DNA of 64,000 nucleotides, taken from contig NZ_CP044507.1 in the NCBI RefSeq assembly GCF_008831505.1, positions 1,178,001 to 1,242,000 of the forward strand, in the 5' to 3' direction. This document shows, in pieces, positions 26,508 through 35,586 of this stretch (within the stretch, counting starts at the first letter, position 1; every line of letters starts with the position of its first letter). The position numbers and the translations under genes are program-made. The notes beneath the pieces are model-generated. The model was not told the DNA's origin and made no database searches. It saw nothing but the letters and a program-made list of their open reading frames with translations. Origin of the DNA: Chryseobacterium sp. (GTDB lineage: Bacteria; Bacteroidota; Bacteroidia; Flavobacteriales; Weeksellaceae).

Positions 26508-26930
26508 TTACTCAATCAAAATTAAATATTTCCTTACTGTAGTTTTGCGGTCTTCCGGTGCACCAATTGGCAGTTCAAAAAATTCGAGCTGCACTTCACC
26601 TTTTTTTAAAGCAGTTATCTGATAGTACGCCGGCATCGGGTCTCCGGGTTTGGCATCTGCAGGGATCTGTTCTGTTTTAAGTTCGTGCCTTTCCACTTTC
26701 AGTATTTCTTCGGGCTCCATTTCGAAGTGCAGACGGACAGGAACTGCGCCCCGACTGGGAACCAGCAAATCAGTAGATTCGCCTGTTTTTAGTTTGATAA
26801 TGTCTTGACTCATTGTTCTTCTGTCTGTTTGTTCCACTTCAGCAGCTTCTGAGTTTCTGTCTTTCATTTTGTTGGACTGCATACAGTTTATGCAGGTAAC
26901 AAAACTCAACATAATAAAAATGAATTTCAT
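26508..26930 (-). CDS. Lipoprotein resembling chagasin-type (I42) cysteine-protease inhibitors
   Basis: 140 aa; N-terminal hydrophobic segment MKFIFIMLSFVTCINC with a lipobox-like CINC, so probably a periplasmic lipoprotein. The remainder resembles the inhibitor fold: IIKLKTGESTDLLVPSRG (strand A and first loop), EEILKVERHEL, then YYQITALKKGEVQLEFFEL and a final VRKYLILIE strand, matching the order 'F-x-A-x-x-x-G-x-x-x-L-x-F ... V-x-V' of chagasin proteins. The NPTTGY loop itself is not conserved. Its gene starts 54 bp after the papain-like protease gene on the same strand, which strengthens the idea of a cognate inhibitor. This is inference, not a firm family assignment. Confidence 0.5.
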   Translation of the reverse strand: MKFIFIMLSFVTCINCMQSNKMKDRNSEAAEVEQTDRRTMSQDIIKLKTGESTDLLVPSRGAVPVRLHFEMEPEEILKVERHELKTEQIPADAKPGDPMPAYYQITALKKGEVQLEFFELPIGAPEDRKTTVRKYLILIE

Positions 26931-26984
26931 AATTGAGGTTTTTAAGCAGGAAACCGCTGAATAACGGTCTCCTGCAAAAAGTCA

Positions 26985-28655
26985 TTAGTCGTACCACTTG
27001 TGATGCATAGCGGAATCCATGCCGCTTACGAAGCAGTCCAAACGGTTGGCCGCCCAGGAACTAACTCCAACACCACTGGAAAGTTTTCCACCAAGGTCTT
27101 CCTCACCGCTCCAGCTGGAACCGTTCCACCAGCGGTGCATCATCCGGTATGACCTGCCGGGATAGAAGACATCAATCCGGTTTTTACCCCAGGAAACAGC
27201 ACCGGGACTGTCGAACAGTTCGCCTCCCATATTTTCCCAGTTGCTCCAGCCGTTATCAAACCAGCGGTGCCAAAGTTTGTTGTCTGTCCCGCGTGCAAAG
27301 ATGTCCAGACGACCGCTTGCCCATGAACATACCGTAGGTGCTGAAGTCAGCACACCGCCTAAACTTTCCCAGCCGTGCCAACTGCCGTCCCACCACAGGT
27401 GCCACAATGCAGAATCGGTTCCTCGCGCGAAAATATCAATGCGGTTGGGACCCCAGCTTACCGCGGCCGGTTCGCTTGATAACTGCCCTCCAAGGGCTTC
27501 CCAGTTACTCCATCCGCCCTGATACCATTTATGATGTAGCTGATAATCAGTGCCTACCGCAAATATATCAAGTCGGCCACTCGCCCAGGAACTTATGGCC
27601 GGAGCGCCGTGAATAAGGCCTCCCAGACTTTCCCAGCCCAGCCAGGCCGAGCCGTTCCACCATCTGTGATGCACGGCACTGTCCAGACCTCGGGCCACTA
27701 CATCAATCCTGTTGGCACCCCAAGATACCGCATTTGGTTTGCTGGTGATCTTTCCACCCAAACTTTCATAGCCTTTCCAGCCTTTTTTTTGCGGCAGCTT
27801 TACTCCTGTACAGCCCATTTTAGCAAAGTCATCGATTTTACATTGTCCGTAGGCAATCTTGAAGAAGCCGGCTTCACCGAAATTATTGGCACCCCACGAA
27901 TTCTTGCAGATCCAGCACTGTGCACTGTCATCATAGCCAATGACCTGTATACAGTGCAGACCTTCCAAAACACCTGATACTTTACGGTATACACCGGAAC
28001 TGTAGCTGAAGAAATCGGTATACACTTCCATGATGGCGGCCAGCGGACCGGTATTGGCTAAATACTGTTTGGCTGCCGCTACTGTAGATACGGTATGTAT
28101 ATTTGTTATTTTCACAGCTCTGGAATTGCGATCTGTGCAGGATTTGCAGGAGGGAGTTCCGTTCCAGATATCGTTACCGGAGAATGCTGCTGTGTAGGGG
28201 TTGCAGGCCTCATCGCATACACCGCGGCTCTTAATCTGATTGAAACACTGGTCGTGCCACCAGCCACCGCAGGAAGCTCCGTGAGATGAGCAGAAGTGTG
28301 AATCAGCCTCCGAAAGGTCCAGAAGCTGGCCGTGTTCTATGGAAGCCATCGATTCGGTGACGGCAACACAGCAAAAGGATACACAGCTACCGCAGCCGCC
28401 CTGTTGTTTAACTGAAGTTACATGATTACCGTTTCTGTTGCGCCAATCTACTTTAGTGGGAAGTCCGGCGATGGGAGCAGCTGCAGAGACCGACGCAGTG
28501 GCAGTCGGCATTTTAAAACCAGCCGGCAGTTCTACGCCAAGCAAGGCTTTTCTTTTTAGATTAGGCAGTCTTGAAACTTCGGTTTCCATTGCGGTCCACG
28601 TCGCATTTTTTGCAATAAGATCATCTCTTAATTTTGCATAAGTAAGTTTTGCCAT
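26985..28655 (-). CDS. Papain-like (C1A) cysteine protease fused to PLL-type lectin propeller
   Basis: 556 aa. Residues 1-60: short pro-segment ([20 protein letters not shown]). Residues 65-285: C1A peptidase with oxyanion Q85, nucleophile C91 in [11 protein letters not shown] (the usual Trp after Cys is Val), H234 in [12 protein letters not shown] and N252 in [17 protein letters not shown]. Residues 294-556: six blades of about 42 residues, each with W(E/N)x(L/M)GG, SWxxxRxDxFxxG and HxWW/WY elements. They resemble the Photorhabdus PLL/DUF346 fucose-binding propellers. Blades alternate between SWGxNRID and [10 protein letters not shown] types. No signal peptide is seen at the N-terminus. The next gene encodes a possible inhibitor. 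Secreted toxin or adhesive protease is plausible but inferred. Confidence 0.9.
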   Translation of the reverse strand: MAKLTYAKLRDDLIAKNATWTAMETEVSRLPNLKRKALLGVELPAGFKMPTATASVSAAAPIAGLPTKVDWRNRNGNHVTSVKQQGGCGSCVSFCCVAVTESMASIEHGQLLDLSEADSHFCSSHGASCGGWWHDQCFNQIKSRGVCDEACNPYTAAFSGNDIWNGTPSCKSCTDRNSRAVKITNIHTVSTVAAAKQYLANTGPLAAIMEVYTDFFSYSSGVYRKVSGVLEGLHCIQVIGYDDSAQCWICKNSWGANNFGEAGFFKIAYGQCKIDDFAKMGCTGVKLPQKKGWKGYESLGGKITSKPNAVSWGANRIDVVARGLDSAVHHRWWNGSAWLGWESLGGLIHGAPAISSWASGRLDIFAVGTDYQLHHKWYQGGWSNWEALGGQLSSEPAAVSWGPNRIDIFARGTDSALWHLWWDGSWHGWESLGGVLTSAPTVCSWASGRLDIFARGTDNKLWHRWFDNGWSNWENMGGELFDSPGAVSWGKNRIDVFYPGRSYRMMHRWWNGSSWSGEEDLGGKLSSGVGVSSWAANRLDCFVSGMDSAMHHKWYD

Positions 28656-29164
28656 AGCTATTAATTTTTATTGCGCTTACTCTTTAAATGGGATTTTCAG
28701 CTTACTCCCGGAACAGGAAATACATGTTTTAAAGCTTAGGATTTTAAGTATAACACTCTTGGAAAGCAAAAATATTTTACGTAACATAAAGTTATGTAAA
28801 AAGAATTTTATAATAAGCATATTATTTCAAGAAATAATTCACTTGATGTCTCGCAATTTAATCAAAGCGTTTGGCTGATGTCAAGGCATTAGAAGAATCT
28901 TCCCGCTAAATGTCTGAAGGACTTGAAATCCGGACAGGTGCGGTCAGTATGCTGTATATTTCTTTGGAGATAACTGAAACTGTTTATGCTAATGGGTTTC
29001 ACCAAATGCGGACTGTCATTATTTTTGAAAATATTGAGTTTCAACGGCAGTATTTATGACCTAAGGCAGTGATAAATGCATAAATGATAGTGAAAATTTG
29101 AAAGTAGTGCGGATACTGTAACGCATTGCATTCTGTTTAAAATTATCCGCTTTTTTCTGCTGAT
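28656..29164. other. Divergent intergenic region between the protease and the E1 gene
   Basis: About 510 bp without a supported gene. It contains two dyads described separately (28777-28838). The remainder is AT-rich and shows no RNA gene I can identify. Confidence 0.5.
28777..28838. promoter_or_regulatory. Two adjacent operator-like dyads upstream of the protease gene
   Basis: First dyad: TTACGTAAC-ATAAA-GTTATGTAA (28777-28799, one mismatch). Second: ATTATTTC-AA-GAAATAAT (28821-28838, perfect). They lie 120-185 bp upstream of the protease start. They could bind a regulator of the protease gene; no regulator gene is adjacent. Confidence 0.45.
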
Positions 29165-29192
29165 TTGTAATTTGTAAAAATTATTATCTTTG
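29165..29192 (+). promoter_or_regulatory. Promoter of the E1 alpha/beta gene
   Basis: TTG (29165-29167), 17-bp spacer, TATCTTTG (29185-29192), 15 bp before the ATG at 29208. Confidence 0.6.
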
Positions 29193-29207
29193 TCCAAATT
29201 CATATTT

Positions 29208-31637
29208 ATGGAAACCACCTACATAGAAACACAGCAAATCTCCTTTCAGGACTTTAAGAAGTCTGTTATTGAAGACTATAAACTGGGACGTATCTCCCGG
29301 GAAATGTCCTATCTGGGCCGACGTGAAGTTCTTACAGGCAAAGCAAAATTCGGAATTTTCGGCGACGGAAAAGAATTGCCGCAGTTAGCAATGGCTAAAG
29401 TTTTCAGGAATGGTGATTTCCGCTCCGGTTACTATAGAGACCAGACTTTTGCAATGGCAATTGATGCCGTTACGGTCGAAAGTTTTTTTGCTCAGCTGTA
29501 CGCAGATACCAGCATAGAACGTGAACCGGCGTCAGCAGGCCGCCAGATGAACGGTCACTACGCTACAAGGAGTTTAAATGAAGACGGCTCCTGGAAGAAC
29601 CTGATGGAACAGAAAAATATCTCTTCAGATATTTCTCCTACAGCAGGACAGATGCCTAGATTACTTGGTCTTGCGCTGGCTTCCAAAGTATATAAATCAG
29701 TGAAATTTGACGGTTCCGAAAAATTTTCAAATGAGGGTAAGGAAGTGGCATTCGGTACCATTGGTGATGCTTCTACTGCTGAGGGTCATTTCTGGGAAGC
29801 ACTAAATGCTGCCTGCGCACTGCAGGTACCAATGATTGTCTCTATCTGGGATGATGGTTACGGAATTTCCGTACCTACGCAGAACCAGCGTGCTAAGGCA
29901 GATATCGCTGAGATGCTTTCCGGCTTCCAGAGAAAAGAAGGCGAGAATCAGGGTTGCGAAATTATTCAGGTTAAAGCCTGGGATTATCCTTCACTCTTGG
30001 ATGCTTATGCAAGAGCTGAGCACTTTGCCAGAACCGAAAGTGTGCCGGTAGTGGTTCATGTGATTGAGGTTACGCAACCTCAGGGTCACTCTACGTCGGG
30101 GTCGCACGAAAGATATAAGAACGAGGAAAGACTGAAGTGGGAAGGCGAATTTGATGGTTTAAGCAAGTTCCGCGAGTGGATTCTGGACTATTCGATTGAT
30201 ATTGAAGGTAATGAAGAACAACTTGCCACCGCTGAGGAACTGGACCGGATTGATGAAGAAGCTAAGAAGTTTGTAAAGGAGGGGCAGAAGAGGGCCTGGG
30301 AAAACTACCAGAAGCCTATTCTTGACCTTAAGAGCAGTGTTCTGCCTCTGGTTGAAGCTCTTCAGAAAAAGCATGCTGATATCGAGTCCGAGCTTTCAAA
30401 ATTCGGTAAAATTATTGCGGTTGCGAAAAAAGATATATTTCATTTGGTCCGTAAAGCTCTGTTCTTAAGCCGCGGCACAGATTCTGCAGAACGACAGGCA
30501 CTTGAGGCGAAGTACAACGAAATATTTGCCGTGGAGAAAGATAATTACTCCTCTCACCTTTATTCGCAGTCCCAGTGGAAAGCTACCAATGTTCAGGAAG
30601 TGCCACCGGTTATTACTGAAAACTCCGAAACAGTAGACGGGCGTGTGGTAGTTAGAAATAACTTTGACAAAATATTTGAAAAATATCCGGAAACACTTGT
30701 TTTTGGTGAGGATGCAGGGAATATTGGTGACGTGAATCAGGGTCTGGAAGGTCTTCAGGAAAAGTACGGTGAACTTAGGATCGCAGATACCGGAATACGT
30801 GAAGCGACCATCCTGGGTCAGGGTATTGGTCTTGCAATGCGCGGACTCAGACCTATTGCCGAGATTCAGTACCTGGATTATATCCTGTATTGCCTGCAAG
30901 GTATGAGCGACGATCTGGCTACCGTCCAGTACAGAACCCGCGGGGGACAAAAGGCGCCGGTAATCATACGTACGCGTGGCCATAGGCTGGAAGGTGTTTG
31001 GCATTCAGGATCGCCAATGGCAGGTATCATCAACCTTTCCAAAGGTATTTTGGTACTTGTGCCGCGTAACCTTACCAAAGCGGCAGGATTCTACAACACA
31101 ATGCTGCAGAGTGACGAGCCTGCTGTAATCGTGGAATGTCTGAACGGTTACCGCCTGAAGGAAAAACAGCCGGAAAACCTTGGTGAATTTACTGTACCCG
31201 TGGGTAAAATAGAAGTGACCAAAGAAGGTTCAGATGTAACTTTGGTAACCTACGGATCTACCTGGAGACTCGTAATGGAAGCTGCTGAGGAACTGGAAAA
31301 AGTGGGTATTTCTGCAGAGGTAATAGACGTTCAGTCGCTTATTCCGTTTGATTTAAGTCATGAGATCGCTGACAGTGTTAAGAAAACCAACCGTTTGGTG
31401 GTGATAGATGAGGATGTGGAAGGCGGAACATCGGCCTTTATCATGCAGCAGGTAATGGAGAAGCAGAAAGCCTTCAGATATCTGGATGCTGATCCGCTGA
31501 CCATCTGTGCGGAAAATCACAGACCAGCCTATGCAAGTGACGGAGATTATTTCAGCAAGCCAAGTGTGGACGATATGGTTGAGAAAATTTACAGCATGTT
31601 CCACGAAAGCAATCCGGCTAAATTTCCGGGACTTTAA
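29208..31637 (+). CDS. 2-oxoacid dehydrogenase E1, fused alpha and beta subunits
   Basis: 809 aa, thiamine-diphosphate enzyme of a branched-chain or related 2-oxoacid dehydrogenase complex. The N-terminal half is E1-alpha: GRRE-like LGRREVLTGKAKFGIFG, and the ThDP motif FGTIGDASTAEGHFWEALN with DDGYGISVPTQNQ. The C-terminal half (from about residue 480) is E1-beta: VVRNNFDKIFEKYPETLVFGEDAGNIGDV, GIREATILGQGIGLAMRG and GTSAFIMQQVM. Separate subunits are fused in one chain, common in Flavobacteriia. The ATG at 29208 is used; the frame opens six codons earlier at a TTG. lpdA (E3) lies 0.85 kb downstream; the E2 gene is not in the window. Substrate (pyruvate versus branched-chain) is uncertain. 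Confidence 0.93.
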   Translation: METTYIETQQISFQDFKKSVIEDYKLGRISREMSYLGRREVLTGKAKFGIFGDGKELPQLAMAKVFRNGDFRSGYYRDQTFAMAIDAVTVESFFAQLYADTSIEREPASAGRQMNGHYATRSLNEDGSWKNLMEQKNISSDISPTAGQMPRLLGLALASKVYKSVKFDGSEKFSNEGKEVAFGTIGDASTAEGHFWEALNAACALQVPMIVSIWDDGYGISVPTQNQRAKADIAEMLSGFQRKEGENQGCEIIQVKAWDYPSLLDAYARAEHFARTESVPVVVHVIEVTQPQGHSTSGSHERYKNEERLKWEGEFDGLSKFREWILDYSIDIEGNEEQLATAEELDRIDEEAKKFVKEGQKRAWENYQKPILDLKSSVLPLVEALQKKHADIESELSKFGKIIAVAKKDIFHLVRKALFLSRGTDSAERQALEAKYNEIFAVEKDNYSSHLYSQSQWKATNVQEVPPVITENSETVDGRVVVRNNFDKIFEKYPETLVFGEDAGNIGDVNQGLEGLQEKYGELRIADTGIREATILGQGIGLAMRGLRPIAEIQYLDYILYCLQGMSDDLATVQYRTRGGQKAPVIIRTRGHRLEGVWHSGSPMAGIINLSKGILVLVPRNLTKAAGFYNTMLQSDEPAVIVECLNGYRLKEKQPENLGEFTVPVGKIEVTKEGSDVTLVTYGSTWRLVMEAAEELEKVGISAEVIDVQSLIPFDLSHEIADSVKKTNRLVVIDEDVEGGTSAFIMQQVMEKQKAFRYLDADPLTICAENHRPAYASDGDYFSKPSVDDMVEKIYSMFHESNPAKFPGL

Positions 31638-31662
31638 TAATTACTATTGAGCAACTTTAAGG

Positions 31663-31690
31663 GCGGACATTATTTGTCCGCTCTTGTTTT
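31663..31690 (+). terminator. Terminator of the E1 gene
   Basis: GCGGACA-TTATT-TGTCCGC followed by TCTTGTTTTT, 26 bp after the stop. Confidence 0.65.
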
Positions 31691-31751
31691 TGATTTTTTG
31701 TACTTTCGGTTAAAATTTTTTGAATTAACTAACCTTTACAATCATCAAAAT

Positions 31752-32393
31752 ATGAAAAAGATTATTTCAACCCTGGCCGTATTGCTTTTAATACAGTCCT
31801 GCTCCGAAAACAAAAAGAAAGCCCAAAACGAAACTGTAACAGCCACTGAGCAGACACAGGCTCCCGTCTCAGGTGAAAATCAAACTGCACAGCCTAATGA
31901 AATTCTGAAGGAAATGCAGGAAATCATGGATGAGATGCATTCAAAAACATTTTCCGGAAATAATGATGAGGACTATGCTGAAATGATGTCGGATCATCAT
32001 GATGCAGCCGTGGAAATGTCCGAAATACTAATCCGCACCGGCAAAGATGAAGAACTGAAAAACTTTGCCCGGAATGTGATTATAACGCAGGAAAAAGAAA
32101 TAAAAATGATGGACAGGTTCGATAATCTGACGGAACGTTCAGCAAACAGTGCAGAGTTCCAGAGGGAACTGAAAGCAACAATGGCGTCCATGATGAATTC
32201 TTCGGTACCAGTACATAATGACGTGGACAGGGATTATGCGGAACAGATGATTCCACATCACCAGAGTGCCGTGGAGATGGCAAAGGTGTATAAGAAATTT
32301 GGCAAGCAGCCGGAACTTCTTAAACTATCCGACGATATTATCGCAACGCAGCAAAAGGAAATTGAATTTCTTAAGCAATGGCTTTCTAAATGA
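31752..32393 (+). CDS. DUF305-family lipoprotein
   Basis: 213 aa starting MKKIISTLAVLLLIQSCSEN: type II signal peptide with lipobox IQSC. A Gln/Thr-rich linker (about 25-50) is followed by two DUF305 (ferritin-like helical) repeats: DYAEMMSDHHDAAVEMSEIL (about 70-90) and DYAEQMIPHHQSAVEMAKVY (about 160-180). The HH pairs with M/E around are the putative metal site. DUF305 proteins are frequently linked to copper or other metal handling; the role here is unknown. The ATG at 31752 is preferred over an upstream in-frame GTG or TTG region that lacks a signal peptide. Confidence 0.85.
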   Translation: MKKIISTLAVLLLIQSCSENKKKAQNETVTATEQTQAPVSGENQTAQPNEILKEMQEIMDEMHSKTFSGNNDEDYAEMMSDHHDAAVEMSEILIRTGKDEELKNFARNVIITQEKEIKMMDRFDNLTERSANSAEFQRELKATMASMMNSSVPVHNDVDRDYAEQMIPHHQSAVEMAKVYKKFGKQPELLKLSDDIIATQQKEIEFLKQWLSK

Positions 32394-32491
32394 AACGTTA
32401 AACATTAATTTTTTTGGACGATCTTAAATTGAAACGGCTATTAAGCTCCGTTGAGAAATTTTCCTTAAATTCGCATTAAATTTATTAATTC

Positions 32492-33883
32492 ATGAACTAC
32501 GATATTATTGTGATCGGTAGTGGTCCCGGTGGTTATGTAACTGCCATCCGCGCTTCTCAACTTGGTTTTAAAACAGCGATTATAGAAAAAGAAAACCTGG
32601 GAGGTATCTGCCTTAACTGGGGATGTATCCCAACCAAAGCATTGCTGAAATCAGCCCACGTTTTTAATTATCTGAAACATGCTGAGGAGTATGGCCTGAA
32701 TGCCGTTGAAAATCCGGGTTTCGACTTTTCAAAGGTAATCCAGCGCAGCCGTGGAGTGGCTACCAAGATGAGTGGTGGAATTTCCTTCCTGATGAAGAAA
32801 AATAAAATCGATGTTATCATGGGAACCGCGAAGATTCAGAAGGGTAAGAAAGTAAGCGTAACAGATAAGGACGGTAAAGCTGCTGAATATTCAGCAGAGC
32901 ATATCATCATTGCCACCGGCGCAAGGTCGCGTGAACTTCCTAACCTTCCGCAGGACGGTAAGAAAGTGATCGGTTACCGTGAGGCTTTGAGTTTGCCGGA
33001 GCAACCTAAATCCATGATTGTAGTAGGTTCAGGTGCCATTGGGGTGGAATTCGCAGATTTCTATAATTCCATGGGTACAAAAGTGACTATCGTAGAATAT
33101 ATGCCGAACATTGTTCCGGTAGAAGATGAAGATGTTTCCAAGCATCTGGAGAAATCACTTAAGAAAGCCGGTATTGAAATCATGACCAATGCTTCTGTTG
33201 AAAGTGTGGATACTTCCGGAGCCGGTGTTACAGCAAATGTGAAAACTGCTAAAGGAAACATTACCCTGGAAGCCGATATTGTTTTGTCTGCTGTAGGTAT
33301 TGCTGCCAATGTTGAAGGTCAGGGCTTTGAAGAAGTTGGCATTCAGACTGATAAAGGTCGGGTTTTAGTAAACGAATGGTATGAAACTTCAGTGGCCGGT
33401 TACTATGCTATTGGTGATATCCTTCCTACGCAGGCTCTTGCGCATGTAGCTTCTGCCGAAGGTATTACCTGTGTGGAGAAAATTAAAGGTCTTCATGTAG
33501 AAAAGATCGATTACGGCAATATTCCCGGTTGTACTTACTGCAGCCCTGAGGTTGCTTCTGTGGGTCTTACCGAAAAGCAGGCTAAGGAACAGGGTTACGA
33601 ACTTAAAGTGGGTAAATTTCCTTTGTCTGCAAGCGGTAAAGCAACTGCAAACGGCAATACCGACGGTTTTGTAAAGGTGATTTTCGATGCCAAGTACGGC
33701 GAATGGCTGGGTTGTCATATGGTAGGCGAAGGTGTGACAGATATGATTGCAGAAGCAGTTGTAGCACGTAAACTGGAAACCACAGGACATGAGATCATTA
33801 AATCAATACACCCGCACCCAACAGTTTCCGAAGCTATAATGGAGGCTGCTGCAGCTGCTTATGGTGAGGTGATCCACATTTAA
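32492..33883 (+). CDS. lpdA: Dihydrolipoyl dehydrogenase (E3)
   Basis: 463-aa FAD enzyme that reoxidises lipoamide in 2-oxoacid dehydrogenase complexes. FAD-binding GSGPGGYVTAIRA (9-21), redox disulfide C40-LNWG-C45 in GGICLNWGCIPTKALL, NAD-binding VVGSGAIGVEFA, and the catalytic H442/E447 pair in HPHPTVSEAI. Full length. It likely serves the fused E1 encoded at 29208. A strong bidirectional terminator follows. Confidence 0.96.
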   Translation: MNYDIIVIGSGPGGYVTAIRASQLGFKTAIIEKENLGGICLNWGCIPTKALLKSAHVFNYLKHAEEYGLNAVENPGFDFSKVIQRSRGVATKMSGGISFLMKKNKIDVIMGTAKIQKGKKVSVTDKDGKAAEYSAEHIIIATGARSRELPNLPQDGKKVIGYREALSLPEQPKSMIVVGSGAIGVEFADFYNSMGTKVTIVEYMPNIVPVEDEDVSKHLEKSLKKAGIEIMTNASVESVDTSGAGVTANVKTAKGNITLEADIVLSAVGIAANVEGQGFEEVGIQTDKGRVLVNEWYETSVAGYYAIGDILPTQALAHVASAEGITCVEKIKGLHVEKIDYGNIPGCTYCSPEVASVGLTEKQAKEQGYELKVGKFPLSASGKATANGNTDGFVKVIFDAKYGEWLGCHMVGEGVTDMIAEAVVARKLETTGHEIIKSIHPHPTVSEAIMEAAAAAYGEVIHI

Positions 33884-33934
33884 TAATATTCACAGCGACA
33901 TCTTACAGAATGAGGTGTCTGCAGTGTGAAAAAG

Positions 33935-33964
33935 AAAGGAGCGGGAAAATTTTCCCGCTCCTTT
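33935..33964. terminator. Bidirectional terminator (lpdA / ABC ATPase)
   Basis: Perfect palindrome AAAGGAGCGGGAAAA then TTTTCCCGCTCCTTT, followed by further T on the plus strand and flanked by A-rich sequence on the other side. It separates two convergent genes. Confidence 0.9.
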
Positions 33965-33986
33965 TTGTCTTTGATATAAACGAAAA

Positions 33987-34727
33987 CTATTCAGTTTCGA
34001 TGCTTTCGGTTTCAGGAGTTCTATAAATATTAGTGGAGGTATAGCTCGCAAAGGCTTCTTCCAGGCTTGCAAATTTACCCTTAAATTCATCTACAGGTGA
34101 GTCCTGGATGATATTTCCGTTATGAATGAGAATTACACGGGTACAGAGGGCCTCCACCTCCTGCATAATATGTGTAGACAGGATCACCGTTTTTTCACGG
34201 CCTATCTCGCGGATTACATTGCGGATCTCAATGATCTGGTTGGGATCCAGCCCGTTGGTGGGTTCGTCCAGAATAAGAAGGTCCGGAGAATGCAGGATGG
34301 CCTGAGCCAGACCCACACGTTGCTTATACCCCTTGGAAAGTTGTGAGATTTTCTTGGATTTTTCCGGTGTAAGGCCTACCAGTTCTATCACTTCATTAAT
34401 CCGTTCCTTAGGAATTTTATGCAGGTGTGCAACAAAGGACAGATATTCGCGGATATACATTTCCGGATAGAGCGGATTATTTTCAGGCAGGAAACCAATT
34501 CTGCGTTTACTTTCAGTCTCGTTATCAGCAATGTTCAGTCCGTTGAAGTTGATTTCACCTTCCTCAATGGCCAATACTCCTGTAATAGATTTCATCAGAG
34601 TTGATTTACCGGCACCATTGGGTCCCAGGAGACCGATGATCTCGTTTTTTCCTATGCTTAAGCTGATGTTGTTTAATGCGGTTTGGTTGCCAAACTTTTT
34701 GGTTAGACTGCTGATCTCTAAAGACAT
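33987..34727 (-). CDS. ABC transporter ATP-binding protein (GldA-like)
   Basis: 246 aa. Walker A GPNGAGKST (35-43), Q-loop FLPENNPLY, signature LSKGYKQRVGLAQAI, Walker B LLILDEPTNGLDP, H-loop STHIMQEVEALC. The overall pattern (ISSLTKKFGNQTALNNISLSI) resembles the gliding-motility-associated GldA/export-type ATPases of Bacteroidetes, but the partner permease genes (gldF/gldG) are not adjacent here. I use the ATG at 34727; eleven more in-frame residues upstream look unlike ABC ATPases. The transported substrate is unknown. Confidence 0.88.
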   Translation of the reverse strand: MSLEISSLTKKFGNQTALNNISLSIGKNEIIGLLGPNGAGKSTLMKSITGVLAIEEGEINFNGLNIADNETESKRRIGFLPENNPLYPEMYIREYLSFVAHLHKIPKERINEVIELVGLTPEKSKKISQLSKGYKQRVGLAQAILHSPDLLILDEPTNGLDPNQIIEIRNVIREIGREKTVILSTHIMQEVEALCTRVILIHNGNIIQDSPVDEFKGKFASLEEAFASYTSTNIYRTPETESIETE

Positions 34728-34750
34728 TGTGGCTGTTTTTGAACTTAAAT

Positions 34751-34779
34751 AAAAACCCATTCAGAATGAACAGGTTTTT
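34751..34779 (-). terminator. Terminator downstream of the secreted-protein gene
   Basis: AAAAACC ... GGTTTTT stem with additional TTC/GAA pairing; on the minus strand it ends in a T-run, about 10 bp after the stop at 34789. Confidence 0.6.
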
Positions 34780-34788
34780 CTATTTGGA

Positions 34789-35319
34789 TTATTTTTTCTT
34801 CTTGGTGGCCGTGGTTGTGGTACCGGAATCAGTCTCGGCCAAAGGTTTTATGGTTTCATTTTCTCTTGAAGCAATATTCGCTTTATCTTTTCCAAAAACC
34901 CTGTCAACCTGAGCCTTCGTAAGAAACTGGCTTTTGCCGATATACTTTTTGCTTTTGTTGATGTAGTGAATAAACTGAACCGTAGTCTGCCCGTAGTTGT
35001 GAGCGTATTTAAGACCAATTATATCGTTCGGAAGTTCCAGCTGGACCTCACCCATTGGCATGTCTATAAAACCGTCGGAAACCAGTTTGTAAAGCTGCTC
35101 AAAATCTTTGTTCAGGTCATGAAAATAAAATGACCGAAAGGTATTTAGATTACTTGTGTTGATGTCCTGGTAATTGAAGGTATACTTATTCTGTTTTTTA
35201 TACAGCGCAACAGCATTTTCTTTCCCTATCTGGATCAGGTTGTCGTTCTTAAGCACTTTGATCTGTGCAAAAGCAGTGAATGAAAATAATGTGGTTAGAA
35301 GTAAAACTGTTTTTCTCAT
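34789..35319 (-). CDS. Secreted protein of unknown function
   Basis: 176 aa; signal peptide MRKTVLLLTTLFSFTAFAQ. The mature part is charged, with FRSFYFHDLNKDFEQLYKLV in the middle, and a low-complexity tail of Thr then Lys (TTTTATKKKK). No known domain recognised. It lies 61 bp upstream of the ABC ATPase gene on the same strand, separated by a terminator. The tRNA-Arg gene lies 147 bp upstream on the same strand. Confidence 0.65.
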   Translation of the reverse strand: MRKTVLLLTTLFSFTAFAQIKVLKNDNLIQIGKENAVALYKKQNKYTFNYQDINTSNLNTFRSFYFHDLNKDFEQLYKLVSDGFIDMPMGEVQLELPNDIIGLKYAHNYGQTTVQFIHYINKSKKYIGKSQFLTKAQVDRVFGKDKANIASRENETIKPLAETDSGTTTTATKKKK

Positions 35320-35434
35320 TATCTTTTTTTAAGAGGTTAAGAACTTCATTTCAGCCTCTGTGTTTTTGTATCTGAAGCAAATGTACCAATTTTTTTAAAA
35401 ACAATTATGCTGACTGCCAGTGCACTCCATAAAA

Positions 35435-35463
35435 AAAGTCTGCAGTTTCTACTTGCAGACTTT
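35435..35463 (-). terminator. Terminator of tRNA-Arg(ACG)
   Basis: AAAGTCTGCA and TGCAGACTTT form a 10-bp stem with a 9-nt loop. On the minus strand it ends in TTTTTTT directly after the tRNA. Confidence 0.85.
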
Positions 35464-35465
35464 AG

Positions 35466-35539
35466 TGACCTCGACAGGATTCAAACCTGTAACCTTCTGA
35501 GCCGTAATCAGATGCGCTATTCAGTTGCGCCACGAGGCC
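35466..35539 (-). tRNA. tRNA-Arg (anticodon ACG)
   Basis: 74-nt cloverleaf on the minus strand. Acceptor GGCCTCG pairs with CGAGGTC (one G-U), discriminator A, D-arm region TGGCGCAACTGAATAGCG, anticodon stem TCTGA-TTACGGC-TCAGA giving ACG, T-arm ACAGGTTTGAATCCTGT. CCA is not encoded. Confidence 0.95.
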
Positions 35540-35586
35540 GTGTTTTTCGGTTTGCAAATATAGCAATTTTTTGATTCCTTTGACAA

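Noticed and set aside
33987-34727. Firm assignment of the ABC ATPase as gldA
   Set aside because: The sequence is similar in style, but no gldF/gldG partner is visible and the general export-ATPase class is equally possible.
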